Shown here: positions 45,057 to 54,695 of the stretch, piece after piece
Position numbering within the stretch: position 1 is the first letter of the stretch
Layout of the letters: the number at the start of each line of letters is the position of its first letter
Assembly (NCBI GenBank): GCA_025331435.1
Contig: JAIWNI010000016.1
Location: 361,391-425,390 of the forward strand
DNA: 64,000 nt
From: Choanephora cucurbitarum
Taxonomy: Eukaryota; Mucoromycota; Mucoromycetes; Mucorales; Choanephoraceae
Direction of reading: 5' to 3'
The notes under the pieces: model-generated
Told to the model about the DNA's origin: nothing
Seen by the model: the letters and a program-made list of their open reading frames with translations, nothing else
The model's database searches: none
Position numbers and translations under genes: made by a program

Positions 45057-47012
45057 GCTTCTATATATGTTCGGTTAAGAAGTATCCAAAAAAAAAGTAT
45101 GAGCCAGTCTAAGCGATGAGTGTTGGATAACTATGATAAAAAAAAGAAAAAAAAAAGGATAGCCTTCTTTTTTCGCACTAGTTTTGCATCTTAAGCTAGC
45201 TGAATTTAAATACTAAATTTGGTCTTTTATTATGCTTTTTGAGTTTAAATTTAGACTTGTAGAAAAAAGCTTTGTTACAAACAATATTTCTCTGTTCTCT
45301 AAGGTTAAGAGAATCTGATTAAGTACTGCTTATAGTTATTTCACAAGATAGCTCACATCACTCCGATTTTAAGTCAAGCTAGATTCGAGAATAAAACAGC
45401 CAAAAGCAGGTGCTTTAATTCAATATTATATTTAGCCTGAGTGCAACATAATTTCTCTCAAAACATTTTATTTCTTTTACAGGAACAATCATTCAATCTC
45501 TGGCTACCTTGTACTTGTTGAAGAAACTAGAACAGACATGAACATTAAGAGTCTACCATTTCATGCATAATGTTTTTCTGGAAATAAAATTCCTCTCCAG
45601 GAACAATGATTCAAATTCACACACTAGTGTTCCTTATCTTTCGTGCATATCAACATGTTCTTCTGCTCAATACTTTCTCTGCTCTTCTTATATTTCTTGT
45701 GTTAAATGCTTCTCATATGATATACAAAATGTGCTTCTCTTTATTTTTTTAGTTTTTTCTTTCTTTCTCTGCTCTTAATCTTTTTGTCTGATCCAGTTGA
45801 AAATACATTTAGATTATTCTCCCTCTTTTGCCTTGTTCAATACCTCATCTCTACATCGCTTTTAGAAATCAAATAATTCATGACCAGGAAGAAATTGCAA
45901 GCAACTAGACAGTAGCACAGAGTCAGCTGAAATGCTCTAGAGGGATAAAAAAACATGCAAACAGCTAATGTCATTTGGTAGTGTTTGGAAAGAAATACAA
46001 AAATGGAGCCCTAAATGGGGAATGAAAAAAATAAGCCATACAATAGAATGGTTGGTGACATGAAAGAATGAAAAATCAGTTCAATAGCAGAGTTACTGAG
46101 GGGCAAAGAGATAATGTTTAGATAAGTGAAAGCATGAAGAGAGAAAAAGAAGAGAAAAGGCTAAACAGTCTTTGCAACTGATTTTTTTTTTCATTACTAC
46201 GTTTGTGCCCTTCAGTTTTCTACTTATTTCAAGCAAGCCAACACCCTTATGTAAAGATGTCGAGAACCAATTTAGGTGGTACGTTTAGTTTACAAAACGC
46301 AGGTCATGTGTGTTTAGATTATTGTATTGTCTGCTTTAATGTACAAATACCCTGTTTATCTGATGAAGTAAATCAGATATTGTTTCTTAGACATCACTTG
46401 CTTTAAGCCAATGAAACAAAGAGAAAAACAGCAACTCTTTCAAATACACTTCGTGCTGTTGAAGATGTTAGCACATAATGTAGGGTGTTTAGCGATAACC
46501 TAGATGATAAAGATACTATACTGTTGATTACAATGAGAACCCTCTTTTACTTGGAATCAAATGACAGGAAACAAACCTTTTCAAACTCATATCAGGTTGC
46601 AAATGATTAAATTAGAGCATGAGTGTATTCTTACAAAGGGTTACATTTTTTCATTAGCTTTGCTGTAATCATCTTTGAATTTATTATACTATACATACAT
46701 GCATTTCTCTTACCAACAAAGACTCTGTCACTTAGCTTAACAACATTTATTGAAGTTGTATGGCTCCTTGTTTATTTACTTAGAATTTGTCGATTAAAGC
46801 TTATGAAAATCAATAACAAATCTAGCATTAACAATTGTGACGACAAAAACTCCAATAGAGAAGCATTAGGTCAAGAACTATATAGTCACTATAAATAAAG
46901 GCGACGTAAATTTAGTTGCAAAAAAGAATTAAGCGAATCGGCTATATTCAGAAAAAGAAACTCAATAGTCAATCAATTTCACCTCCTTCTTTCAGCTTAT
47001 AGCTTTCTCTCT

Positions 47013-47048
<36 letters not shown>

Positions 47049-47196
47049 TCAATGCCAATCATGTATTACTAATGTTGCGTCCAGAAAAATTTCTATTAAG
47101 GAGAATCATAACTAAACGAAAGGAGTAAAGATTTAAGTACGATGAGGCTTGCAATTCATTGTTTCTTTTCTTTTCGCATCCAAATTATATATCATC
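45057..47196. other. 2.1-kb spacer, no convincing gene
   Basis: This separates the divergent 5-phosphatase and the small secreted-protein gene. Frames seen here are short, mostly lack AUG at their start, and have no domain. The frame at 46623-46898 looks membrane-spanning but begins with GTG and its first AUG is near its end. A CT-repeat/poly-T tract lies at about 47006-47045. Confidence 0.4.
47006..47045 (+). repeat. CT-microsatellite followed by a 30-T homopolymer
   Basis: A short (CT)n run leads into an uninterrupted run of 30 T (47016-47045), about 150 bp upstream of the secreted-protein start. This is the longest homopolymer in the window. It may be a nucleosome-excluding promoter tract; exact length is liable to sequencing error. 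Confidence 0.8.
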
Positions 47197-47675
47197 ATGA
47201 AATTTGATCATATCTCCTTCCTTCTTACTCTATTATGGTGCACCATGCATGTAGTTGTACTGGCTAACCCATCAGACTCAACCGAACCAGTGCTACCGAG
47301 ATCAAAGAGGATGGTTACAAAGTGAGTTGTATTGATCGACAGATAATTGCTGCCAAAAAAAACTCCTATCGTTCTAAACCCTTTGTTACATTGCTTGGTT
47401 GTTTAAAAGAAGAGAAAGCAGCTACGAGGCACATCGATTCTTGCGTAGAAGCAATGCATACCAAAGAAAAACGGGCAATGCCTGTTATCAGAGACAGTGT
47501 GCATTAATTTTGAAGCCTTGTCCAAAGGAGTGTCCGCAATCTTGCGGCTATGTCAGTATGTATCTCTCATAAAATATGCGTTGGCTTAGCTTTCAACTCA
47601 TTGTATACATCCATTATAGACTCTCCAGATCCTTGCTGTCCTCTTCTAGGTACAGCAATATGTCCTAAACATTAA
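47197..47675 (+). CDS. Small secreted cysteine-rich protein
   Basis: Three exons, 47197-47321, 47494-47555 and 47620-47675, give 80 aa. The acceptor at 47493 is the only nearby AG that avoids a stop. The first exon encodes a signal peptide (MKFDHISFLLTLLWCTMHVV) with likely cleavage after VLA, then a short Pro/Ser propeptide ending in the dibasic RSKR, a possible kexin site. The mature part has seven cysteines with pattern C-x6-C-x3-C-x3-C-x8-CC-x7-C over about 36 residues. The gene is absent as a single open frame because of its introns. No family is recognised; it could be an effector-like, antimicrobial or inhibitor peptide, but no activity is claimed. Confidence 0.55.
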
Positions 47676-48169
47676 AATTTAAGCAACAGAGCATTTTCAT
47701 TAGCTCGCAATAAAAAAAAAGATGGATATAGTTTTGTAAATTAGTTTTTGCAATGATCACTAAAAAATTGTTAAATAATGTTGACATCTCTTCAAAGTAA
47801 CCTGAGATTTACTAAAAAGCAACGAAATCTATAGCTTTACTGAGACTTTCTTCAAATAGATGTTGATGGCTTTGTTTATGCTAACGAATGATATTCATAA
47901 GATGGGTAAGTATATTGTTGAGTTAGAGGTTTAGTTATAAGGGAATATAATGAGTTTTATATGAAGGTCTCAAATTATGAGAGAACAAAACATAATAACA
48001 AAAGTTGCGAATATCACCATATATGAAAAGTGCAAGTCGCACTTCTCCTGCCCTTGATTAGATAATGCTAAATTTTTTTAACTGTTTAACTTACTACTCT
48101 TATTATTACTCTCATTGAAACTTAAACACCACCTCCCATATTTTTTAAAGAAACACGATTAACATTAAC
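47676..48169. other. Spacer before the Helitron
   Basis: AT-rich, with no gene. The left end of the Helitron should lie here, since its first coding exon starts at 48170, but a 5' TC terminus cannot be fixed by eye. Confidence 0.35.
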
Positions 48170-51100
48170 ATGCCAACCAATACCAAATTTACATTTGTAA
48201 ACAGCTTTGGTTCGGTTGGTTCTCGTTGGGGACGAGTCCCTAGAGCAAATTTAACTCGACAAGCCCCAAGAAGAAGAAATCGAATTTCTACACCTAGGGC
48301 ACCTTCTAGAAGACGACAACCAGCCAACGAACAAAGTAATTTTTAAATGCTCGAAATTTCATTTCCTGATTCTAATTGTATCTGCTTTTAGCAACTACCA
48401 CTGAGCAATCACAAACACTTATCGCTTCAACCATTGGCTTCAAGGAAGCTCACTTATTTCGAGAAAAAAACATTGGGTGCTTTATGCCAATGAAAGCTTA
48501 CCTGGCCATAATAGACATCTGCTCAAAGGAATGACTGAAAAGTGTCCTCATTGTTCAGCACTTTTGTTTAATGAAGAACTTTCTGATGGCGGATTTTCTT
48601 TTTTTGCCACAAAGGCAAGGTTCAGCTTCCACCTATTAGTATGCCACCTGAGCCTCTCAAATCTCTGTTGTCAAGCAATCATCCAACTTGCATCCAATTC
48701 AAAAAAAAAACATTCGATTGTACTACAATGCGTTTGCATTTGTTTCCCTTGGTGCTGATACTGAAGATTCCCAATTTAGTGGTTTCTTCAGTGGATCATA
48801 TAATTACCGAATTCAAGGATCTACTTTTCACACAGTAGGCCCTTTAAGAACTGAGGAAGGAAATAAGCCTGCTTTTGCACAAATCTACTTTAGCGATCTA
48901 TCTCTTCAGATCCAGCACCGCTTAGATATCAACAGTATTCTTGATCGACAATTAGTTTCTGAGTTGAGTCAAATGATGGATGACAATTCTTTCTATGCTC
49001 ACATTTTTAAGAATGCCCGCACTCGATTCAATAATCAAATGGAAGGAGAGGTCGCTGACCTCTATGTGTATATTAAGGGAAATTCGAATTTGGGAAGTCA
49101 ATTTGATATTCCTTCAACAGACGAGGTTGCAGCTTACATTGTAGATAATGGCAGGGGCAATAATAGTGATAGACCTGAGGCATTCACCCGTGATGTTGTT
49201 GCCTTTAAAACTGATGACACAATGTTTAAAATGAATGAGATTCATAAATCATATGATAGTCTTCATTATGTATTGATGTTTCCTCGAGGTGAAGATGGCT
49301 ATCACTTAGGCATCAAATAGAATTTGTCGAGAGAAACTATAGAAGAAAACCGAGCAAGAGATGTTGAAAGTAGCAGCTTGAACCGTACATGTCAAAAAGA
49401 TGTTAGCATCGTGCAATATTATAAGTATCGCATTCAAGTCCGTCCCGATCTTGACATGCTTCCTTACTACGGTCAACTTTATCATCAGTATATCGTTGAC
49501 ATGTATTGCAAATTAGAAGGACGTCGCTTATACTATTTGCGGCAAAATCAATCTATTTTGAGAAGTGAATTGTACTCTGGACTGGCAGATGCCGAAGTTG
49601 GTAACGACATGTCTTACAGCTCTGTTGGTAAAAGAATCATCTTGCCGTCAAGCTTTACTGGATCGCCTCGCTCAATGCAAGAGCATTTTCAAGATTTAAT
49701 GGCTTTAGTCAGAGTGCTAGGAAAGCCTGATCTTTCTATCACTTTCACATGAAATCCTAGATGATCAAAGATTATGAATGAGTTGAAGAACGGTGGTGAT
49801 GCTCCTTCTGATAAACCTGAGTTAATCACTAGAGTCTTTGATCTGAAGCTAAAAGAATTGATGAGTGATTTGGTCAAAAAGCAAAACTGTGGAAAGTTGA
49901 AAGGATTGATACACGGCATTGAGTATCAAAAAAGAGGATCACCTCATGCTCATATCATAGTGATTCTTGCTGATGACCACAAAATAAGAACTACTGATGA
50001 TATTGATCAATTTATCTTTGCCGAGCTTCCTGATGCGAATGAATTTTCTAGACTATTTGCATGGAACGATAGAAATTGTGCCAAGCATTTTCCAAAGCAA
50101 TTGAGAGAAACCACTGAGATTGATGCCTCCGATTTTGCAGACTACAAGCGCAGATCAACCGATGTAACTATCACAATTGATGGCTATGTTCCTGACAATC
50201 GTTGGGTGGTACCATATAACACTTACCTCTGTACTAAATATAATGCTCACATCAATGTGGAGTACTGCGTTGGAAATGCAGCCATTAAGTATTTGTTTAA
50301 GTACATCTATAAGTATTCTAATCGCGCTCAAATCACCATTTAACTTGCTTCTAAACAGCCGTAACAAGCTAATGCCCAAGTCATTGATCATGATGAAATA
50401 TCTGACTGGCTTAGCGTTCGGTACATTTCTGCCATTGAAGCTTCTTGGAGATCAATGAGCAAAGATACGCATTCCTGCAGCCCAAACATCTACCACTTGG
50501 CTGTTCACTTGCCTAATCAGCAAAATGTTGTCTTTTCTGAAGATGCCAGTAGAGAACAGGTATAAAGAGCAATGGATAGAGATACTACTTTGACTGCATG
50601 GTTTAAGCTCAATAATGCTGATCCGCTTGCCCGCCAATTTCTCTATGGTAATATTCCTGCACAATACACATGGAACAAAAAAACTCGCTGTTGGTCAAAA
50701 CACAAGTACATGCAGAAGCTTCTTACCATAGGTCGTATTTAATTTACACCTGCTACAGACATTGAGCGTTATTGCCTCAGACTTTTGTTGTTGCATGTAA
50801 AAGGAGATCGCAGCTATGAAGATTTGAGAACTACTCCTGTGTATGCTAATGACGGTGTTTCCCTTGCTGGCACAAAAACTTGGTCTAGCTTTAGAGGTGC
50901 AGCTCAAGGCTTAGGTTTGATCGAAGAGGGTCTTGAATGGCATTGTGCAATGACCGAAGCATATATGATGAGCGGCATTTCCAAAAAAGTGAGGGAACTT
51001 TATGTAGTTCTCTTGGTGTTCTGTTGTGTACCTAACTATAAACAGTTATGGGATGATCACAAGCAACACATGTCAATGGATATCGAACGTAAGTTTCGCA

Positions 51101-51276
51101 CCAAGTTGCCTGAATCAAGACGTTTCAACAAAGATGGAAGATATGCTGAATTGAGTGATGATGGTTTGACAGTTGTCTACAATAAATGCCTTCTGGACAT
51201 TGCCAATAGATTGTTTGTGTACGGCAAGAGTATTTCCGATTTCTTAGAGCCGCCTCAACCTATTGAATCAAGGTAA
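48170..51276 (+). pseudogene. Helitron Rep portion, broken
   Basis: Exon one at 48170-48335 encodes a short basic head (TRQAPRRRNR), with an intron to 48391. A CPHC finger follows near 48545, then a frameshifted segment with FFATKAR and PPEPLKS-like blocks. The Rep core starts with IRLYYNAFAFVSLGAD (about 48710), then ADAEVGN and, near 49940, the HUH site GSPHAHIIVIL. The KYLFKYIYKYSNRA block (about 50285-50330) corresponds to the region of the catalytic tyrosine. Stops break the frame at 49318, 49750, 50341, 50365, 50563 and 50740. The stop at 49750 replaces the Trp normally expected in the conserved FTWNP block. No intact product is possible. Confidence 0.85.
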
Positions 51277-51792
51277 AATGAGCGCTTGGCCAGATCTTGA
51301 AATGTCTACTATCAGCAAATTGATGTTTATGATCAAGCACAGCTTTTAGATCAAGTTGACATTTATGAAAATACTGGGTGCCAAGGATCGCTCAACACAA
51401 ACCAAAGGCAATGCTACGATGCAATCATTGATGCTATTTATCTCTTAGATAATATTCCAGTAGAAAAAAACTTTTTTTTTTCATCGATGGTCCTGGAGGC
51501 AGTGGCAAAACCTATCTTTATCATGCTCTACTTGCCAAAGTTCATTCAAAAAAGAACATTGCTATTGCAACTGCTTCTTCGGGTATTGCTTCTACTCTTT
51601 TGTCTGGTGGGTCTACTGCCCATAGTGCTTTCAAGCTGCCTTTAGATATGAACGAATCGTCTACTTCAAACATGAAGATGCAGTCACCTGAAGCAAAGAT
51701 TTTGAATGATGCTAAGTTGATTATTTGGGATGAAGCACCTATGGCGAATAGATATGCTATTGAAGTGTTAAGTAATTTACTCAAGTCAATTA
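51277..51792 (+). pseudogene. Helitron PIF1-type helicase, 5' part
   Basis: This segment contains the Walker A site FIDGPGGSGKTYLY (about 51480-51520), the ATASSGIASTLL block, the GGSTAHSAFKLP block and Walker B LIIWDEAPMANR (about 51716-51750). A frameshift lies at the T-run just before the Walker A site (about 51470-51480). The frame stops directly inside the solo LTR at 51793. Confidence 0.88.
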
Positions 51793-52176
51793 TGTAGTGA
51801 ACTACATAACTAGAAGTACCTATATTCTTAAATCAGCCAATCAAATCCTTCAATTTCAATATAACAATAATTATTCTTTATGCTTCCAATTTCGAGTCTG
51901 ACATCGAAAGGCTGTCCAAGTTAGTATTCTCGCCACACCTTAGATGCGTACTTTGAACTATCATAGATTCTGGATATCGACATCGAAGGGATCATGATAA
52001 TATACGATCAACAGCAAATTAGATATTATAAATCATCCTAGCTTTCGAAAAGTATAAATAGAGAGATTATTTAGAATTAGGAATAGATTAGATTCACTTT
52101 ACTTTTGTATTGGAATAAACCCCTTTAAATCTACTTGTGTTTTTTTATTACTTTTTTTTAGCTGCCAAACAGTACA
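51793..52176 (+). repeat. Solo LTR A (384 bp) inside the Helitron helicase
   Basis: Starts TGTAGTGAACTACATAAC and ends CTGCCAAACAGTACA. It is flanked by a perfect 5-bp target duplication AATTA (51788-51792 and 52177-52181). It contains AGTATAAATAGAG (about 52050) as a TATA box and GGAATAAACC (about 52112) as a polyadenylation signal, as expected of an LTR. No internal retrotransposon sequence remains, so it is the product of LTR-LTR recombination. The inverted copy is at 53673-54055. It is unrelated to the LTR of the element at 15630. Confidence 0.93.
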
Positions 52177-53230
52177 AATTACAAATAATACATATATGCC
52201 TTTTGGTGGAAAAGTTGTTGTTCTTGGTGGTGACTTCCGTCAGACTTTACCTGTAATCAAACTTGGAAGTAGATCTGATGTGATTGCTGCTTGCCTTACA
52301 AGATCCTGTCTGTACCAATATGTCACACTGTTTCACCTAAGAAGTAACATGAGAGTTACCGATGATGTTTTGGTTGATGATACTCCTTTCATTGATTTTT
52401 TGTTAGAAATAGGTGAAGGTAAATATGTTGGTCAAAATATCACGCCTCTCAATATGATCTCTGGCAATATAAGTATTCCTTCATGCTTTATTAGTCATTC
52501 AGATTCTATTACTTCTGTTGTCAATTCGGTATTCATGAACTTGATGACTTTTGGACTTTACAAAAACAAAGACATTATGATAGGCAGAGCAATCTTGGCG
52601 CCACACAATACAACAGTAGACGAAATTAATTTTCTCGGTACTTCCCTCTTACCTGAAGCTGAACATATCTCTCTTTCTGATGATGCTATTGAAGACACTG
52701 AAAATCAGATCGCTAACAGCCATCCAATTGGGTATCTTACCACTCTGAAACCTTCAGGATTTCCTCCTCATAAACTAATTTTCAAAAGATATCAGCCAAA
52801 CATGTGTCTCCGCAATATAAACTCTTCTCAAGGTCTTTGCAATGGAACACGTTTGATTGTGCGCAATATCACTAGAAAGATGATAGAGGCTGAAATTGCT
52901 GTAGGTACATTTTCTGGCAAATATATCCTGAATTCAAGAGAAGTCCTCCAATCCTCTGTTGATGGAAAATTGCCATTTTCACTACGTCGACGACAATTCT
53001 CTGTTCAGCCTGCCTTTATTATGACTATCAACAAATGTCAAGGCCAAACCTTAGAATCTGCTACTATCTACCCCTTCAAACCTATTTTTGCGCACGGTCA
53101 GCTCTATGTAGCGTTATCCCGGGTTCGCAACCCTCATAACCTCAAAGTTATCTTGCCGCTGCAAAATAATGTAACAACACAAAAAAATGAAACTGCTAAT
53201 GTTGTTTACAAAGAAGCTCTTCAAGTTTAA
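52177..53230 (+). pseudogene. Helitron PIF1-type helicase, 3' part
   Basis: An open stretch encodes the C-terminal helicase half: VVVLGGDFRQTLPVI, a segment with FHLRSNMR, APHNTTVDEIN, GLCNGTRLIVRNI, FIMTINKCQGQTLESA and the terminal HGQLYVALSRVRNPHNL. If the solo LTR and one copy of AATTA are ignored, the frame from the 5' part runs on into this part without a stop. The LTR thus landed in a helicase that was still open at that point. Confidence 0.9.
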
Positions 53231-53672
53231 AAAGAAAACGTCTAACTAACTCTCTCACAAAAGTGCAAAATAAAAAGATATTCAAATTATTATATAGCCC
53301 ATATCAAAAACTCTCGTAAGAATAAAAATATGGGACGCTCCGATGAGCCCGCGGCAGCGCGAGATGCTCCCAATGAAGGTCGGCATCCCCGAAGCGCAGC
53401 GAAGGTTGCATGCCACCGTAATTGTCTGCATCTCGTAGTGTTTAATATTAGTCGACCTGCTCGGCACGCTCACGGACGGTCGCCAAGTCTCACGGTTTGG
53501 ATTCTGGCAAATCTTAATATACGCACACACTTAAAAGTCAATTAAGCGTCCTTAAGATATAGATAAATTTATAATGTCTAGTTTTTTATTTGATTATTTG
53601 TAATTAGAGAGTGTTTTGCAATGAATAATAACACAGTCTAAGTGTGATACAAAGTACGTTATTGGTGAAGTA
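53231..53672. other. Spacer with GC-rich block, possible Helitron 3' end
   Basis: After the helicase stop comes an AT-rich stretch, then a markedly GC-rich block at about 53334-53480 (for example GAGCCCGCGGCAGCGCGAG) in a window that is otherwise AT-rich. Helitron 3' ends often carry GC-rich hairpins before CTRR, but I could not fix such an end here. Confidence 0.35.
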
Positions 53673-54055
53673 TGTACTGTTTGGCAGCTAAAAAATCTAA
53701 TAAAAAAACACAAGTAGATTTAAAGGGGTTTATTCCAATACAAAAGTAAAGTGAATCTAATCTATTCCTACTTCTAAATGGTCTCTCTATTTATACTTTT
53801 CGAAAGCTAGGATGATTTATAATATCTAATTTGCTGTTGATTGTATATTATCATGATCCCTTGGATGTCGATATCCAGAATCTATGATAGTTCAAAGTAC
53901 GCATCTAAGGTGTGGCGAGAATACTAACTTGGACAGCCTTTCGATGTCAGACTCGAAATTGGAAGCAGAAAGAATAATTATTGTTATATTGAAATTGAAG
54001 GATTTGATTGGCTGATTTAAGAATATAGGTACTTCTAGTTATGTAGTTAACTACA
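53673..54055 (-). repeat. Solo LTR B (383 bp), inverted copy of LTR A
   Basis: Reading on the minus strand it starts TGTAGTTAACTACATAAC and ends CTGCCAAACAGTACA, with few differences from copy A along its whole length. It is flanked by its own 5-bp duplication AAGTA (53668-53672 and 54056-54060), so it is an independent insertion and not an inverted half of one element. The TATA-like and AATAAA-like signals are preserved. Confidence 0.93.
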
Positions 54056-54490
54056 AAGTAATATTTCAGGATACAGTTTGTTTTCTTTTTTGGTTGATTT
54101 TACAATATCTTCTGTATCCAGTAACACCGAAAGACCAGATACAAATGTTACGCTCGATAATGCAACATGCAATGGCCCATGAGTGAAAACAGGTAAACGA
54201 AGATCTATGCCAACAGTTTTGAGCGACTGTCCCGGTAATCTGATGATAGTCATTGCGAAGAACGATTTAATAAGAAATTGCTTTCTTGTCAGATTAAAAG
54301 GGTACTTGTTTTCAAAAATTGATAAGTTAAATCGTGGGTTTAATTCAATCTGACCATCAACACCAAGTAATTCTGCTTTTAAGAGAAACTCGCCAACATT
54401 TAGTACCGTTACTCAGGTGCCATCACGCAGGCCTCGCTCAGCACTAATGTTTTCAATATCATGACAGGCATCCCGACTTTTAATTCTATA
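54056..54490 (-). pseudogene. Remnant of a second PIF1/Helitron helicase C-terminus
   Basis: On the minus strand, blocks AERGLRDGT, FNLSIFENKYPFNLTRKQF, MTIIRLPGQSLKTVGIDLRL and THGPLHVALSSVTFVSGLSV match the C-terminal region of Helitron/PIF1 helicases. They differ from the copy at 52177-53230, and conserved residues such as the Asn-Lys of MTINK and the Arg of ALSRV are lost. A stop interrupts the DGT block. The frame's natural end is just at LTR B, which inserted near its last codons. Confidence 0.8.
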
Positions 54491-54695
54491 ATAGAAGGTA
54501 GTAAGTTATAAGGATTTAAACTCTGAAGGTAACTATTTACCACATCTAAATTACAATTTACAAACACCTATTATATCAAGAAGAATATTTTATCGTGTTA
54601 AACACTTTTTCTCTTCACCTAATGAAGGCCTATATCATTTCCCGTTTAGTTTATACTGTTACCAATTGACAAATATCACACTTTTTTGAACGAAG
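54491..54695. other. Spacer between helicase remnant and gypsy pseudogene
   Basis: About 200 bp of AT-rich DNA. The 5' LTR and primer-binding site of the gypsy copy should be here or further left, but no repeat pairing could be found within the window. Confidence 0.3.

Larger units (their letters stand above)
48170..53230 (+). mobile_element. Degenerate Helitron (Rep-helicase), split by a solo LTR
   Basis: The coding remains of one RepHel gene run from the start codon at 48170 to the stop at 53230 (termini of the element not fixed). They include the basic N-terminus, a CxxC-type finger, the HUH Rep region and the PIF1-type helicase. Several in-frame stops and frameshifts occur in the first two thirds, while the final 344 codons are open. 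The helicase is interrupted at 51793-52176 by a solo LTR. The element is therefore non-autonomous now. Order of motifs and the Rep/helicase pairing are diagnostic of Helitrons. Confidence 0.9.

Noticed and set aside
46623..46898. 91-codon frame with two membrane-like segments
   Set aside because: It begins with GTG; the real AUG just upstream (46619) is in another frame and stops quickly, and the first in-frame AUG lies near the end. No homology recognised.
51793..54055. One single element bounded by inverted 384-bp terminal repeats (foldback transposon)
   Set aside because: Each repeat has its own, different 5-bp duplication and LTR-type signals, so they are two solo LTRs, not the ends of one element.
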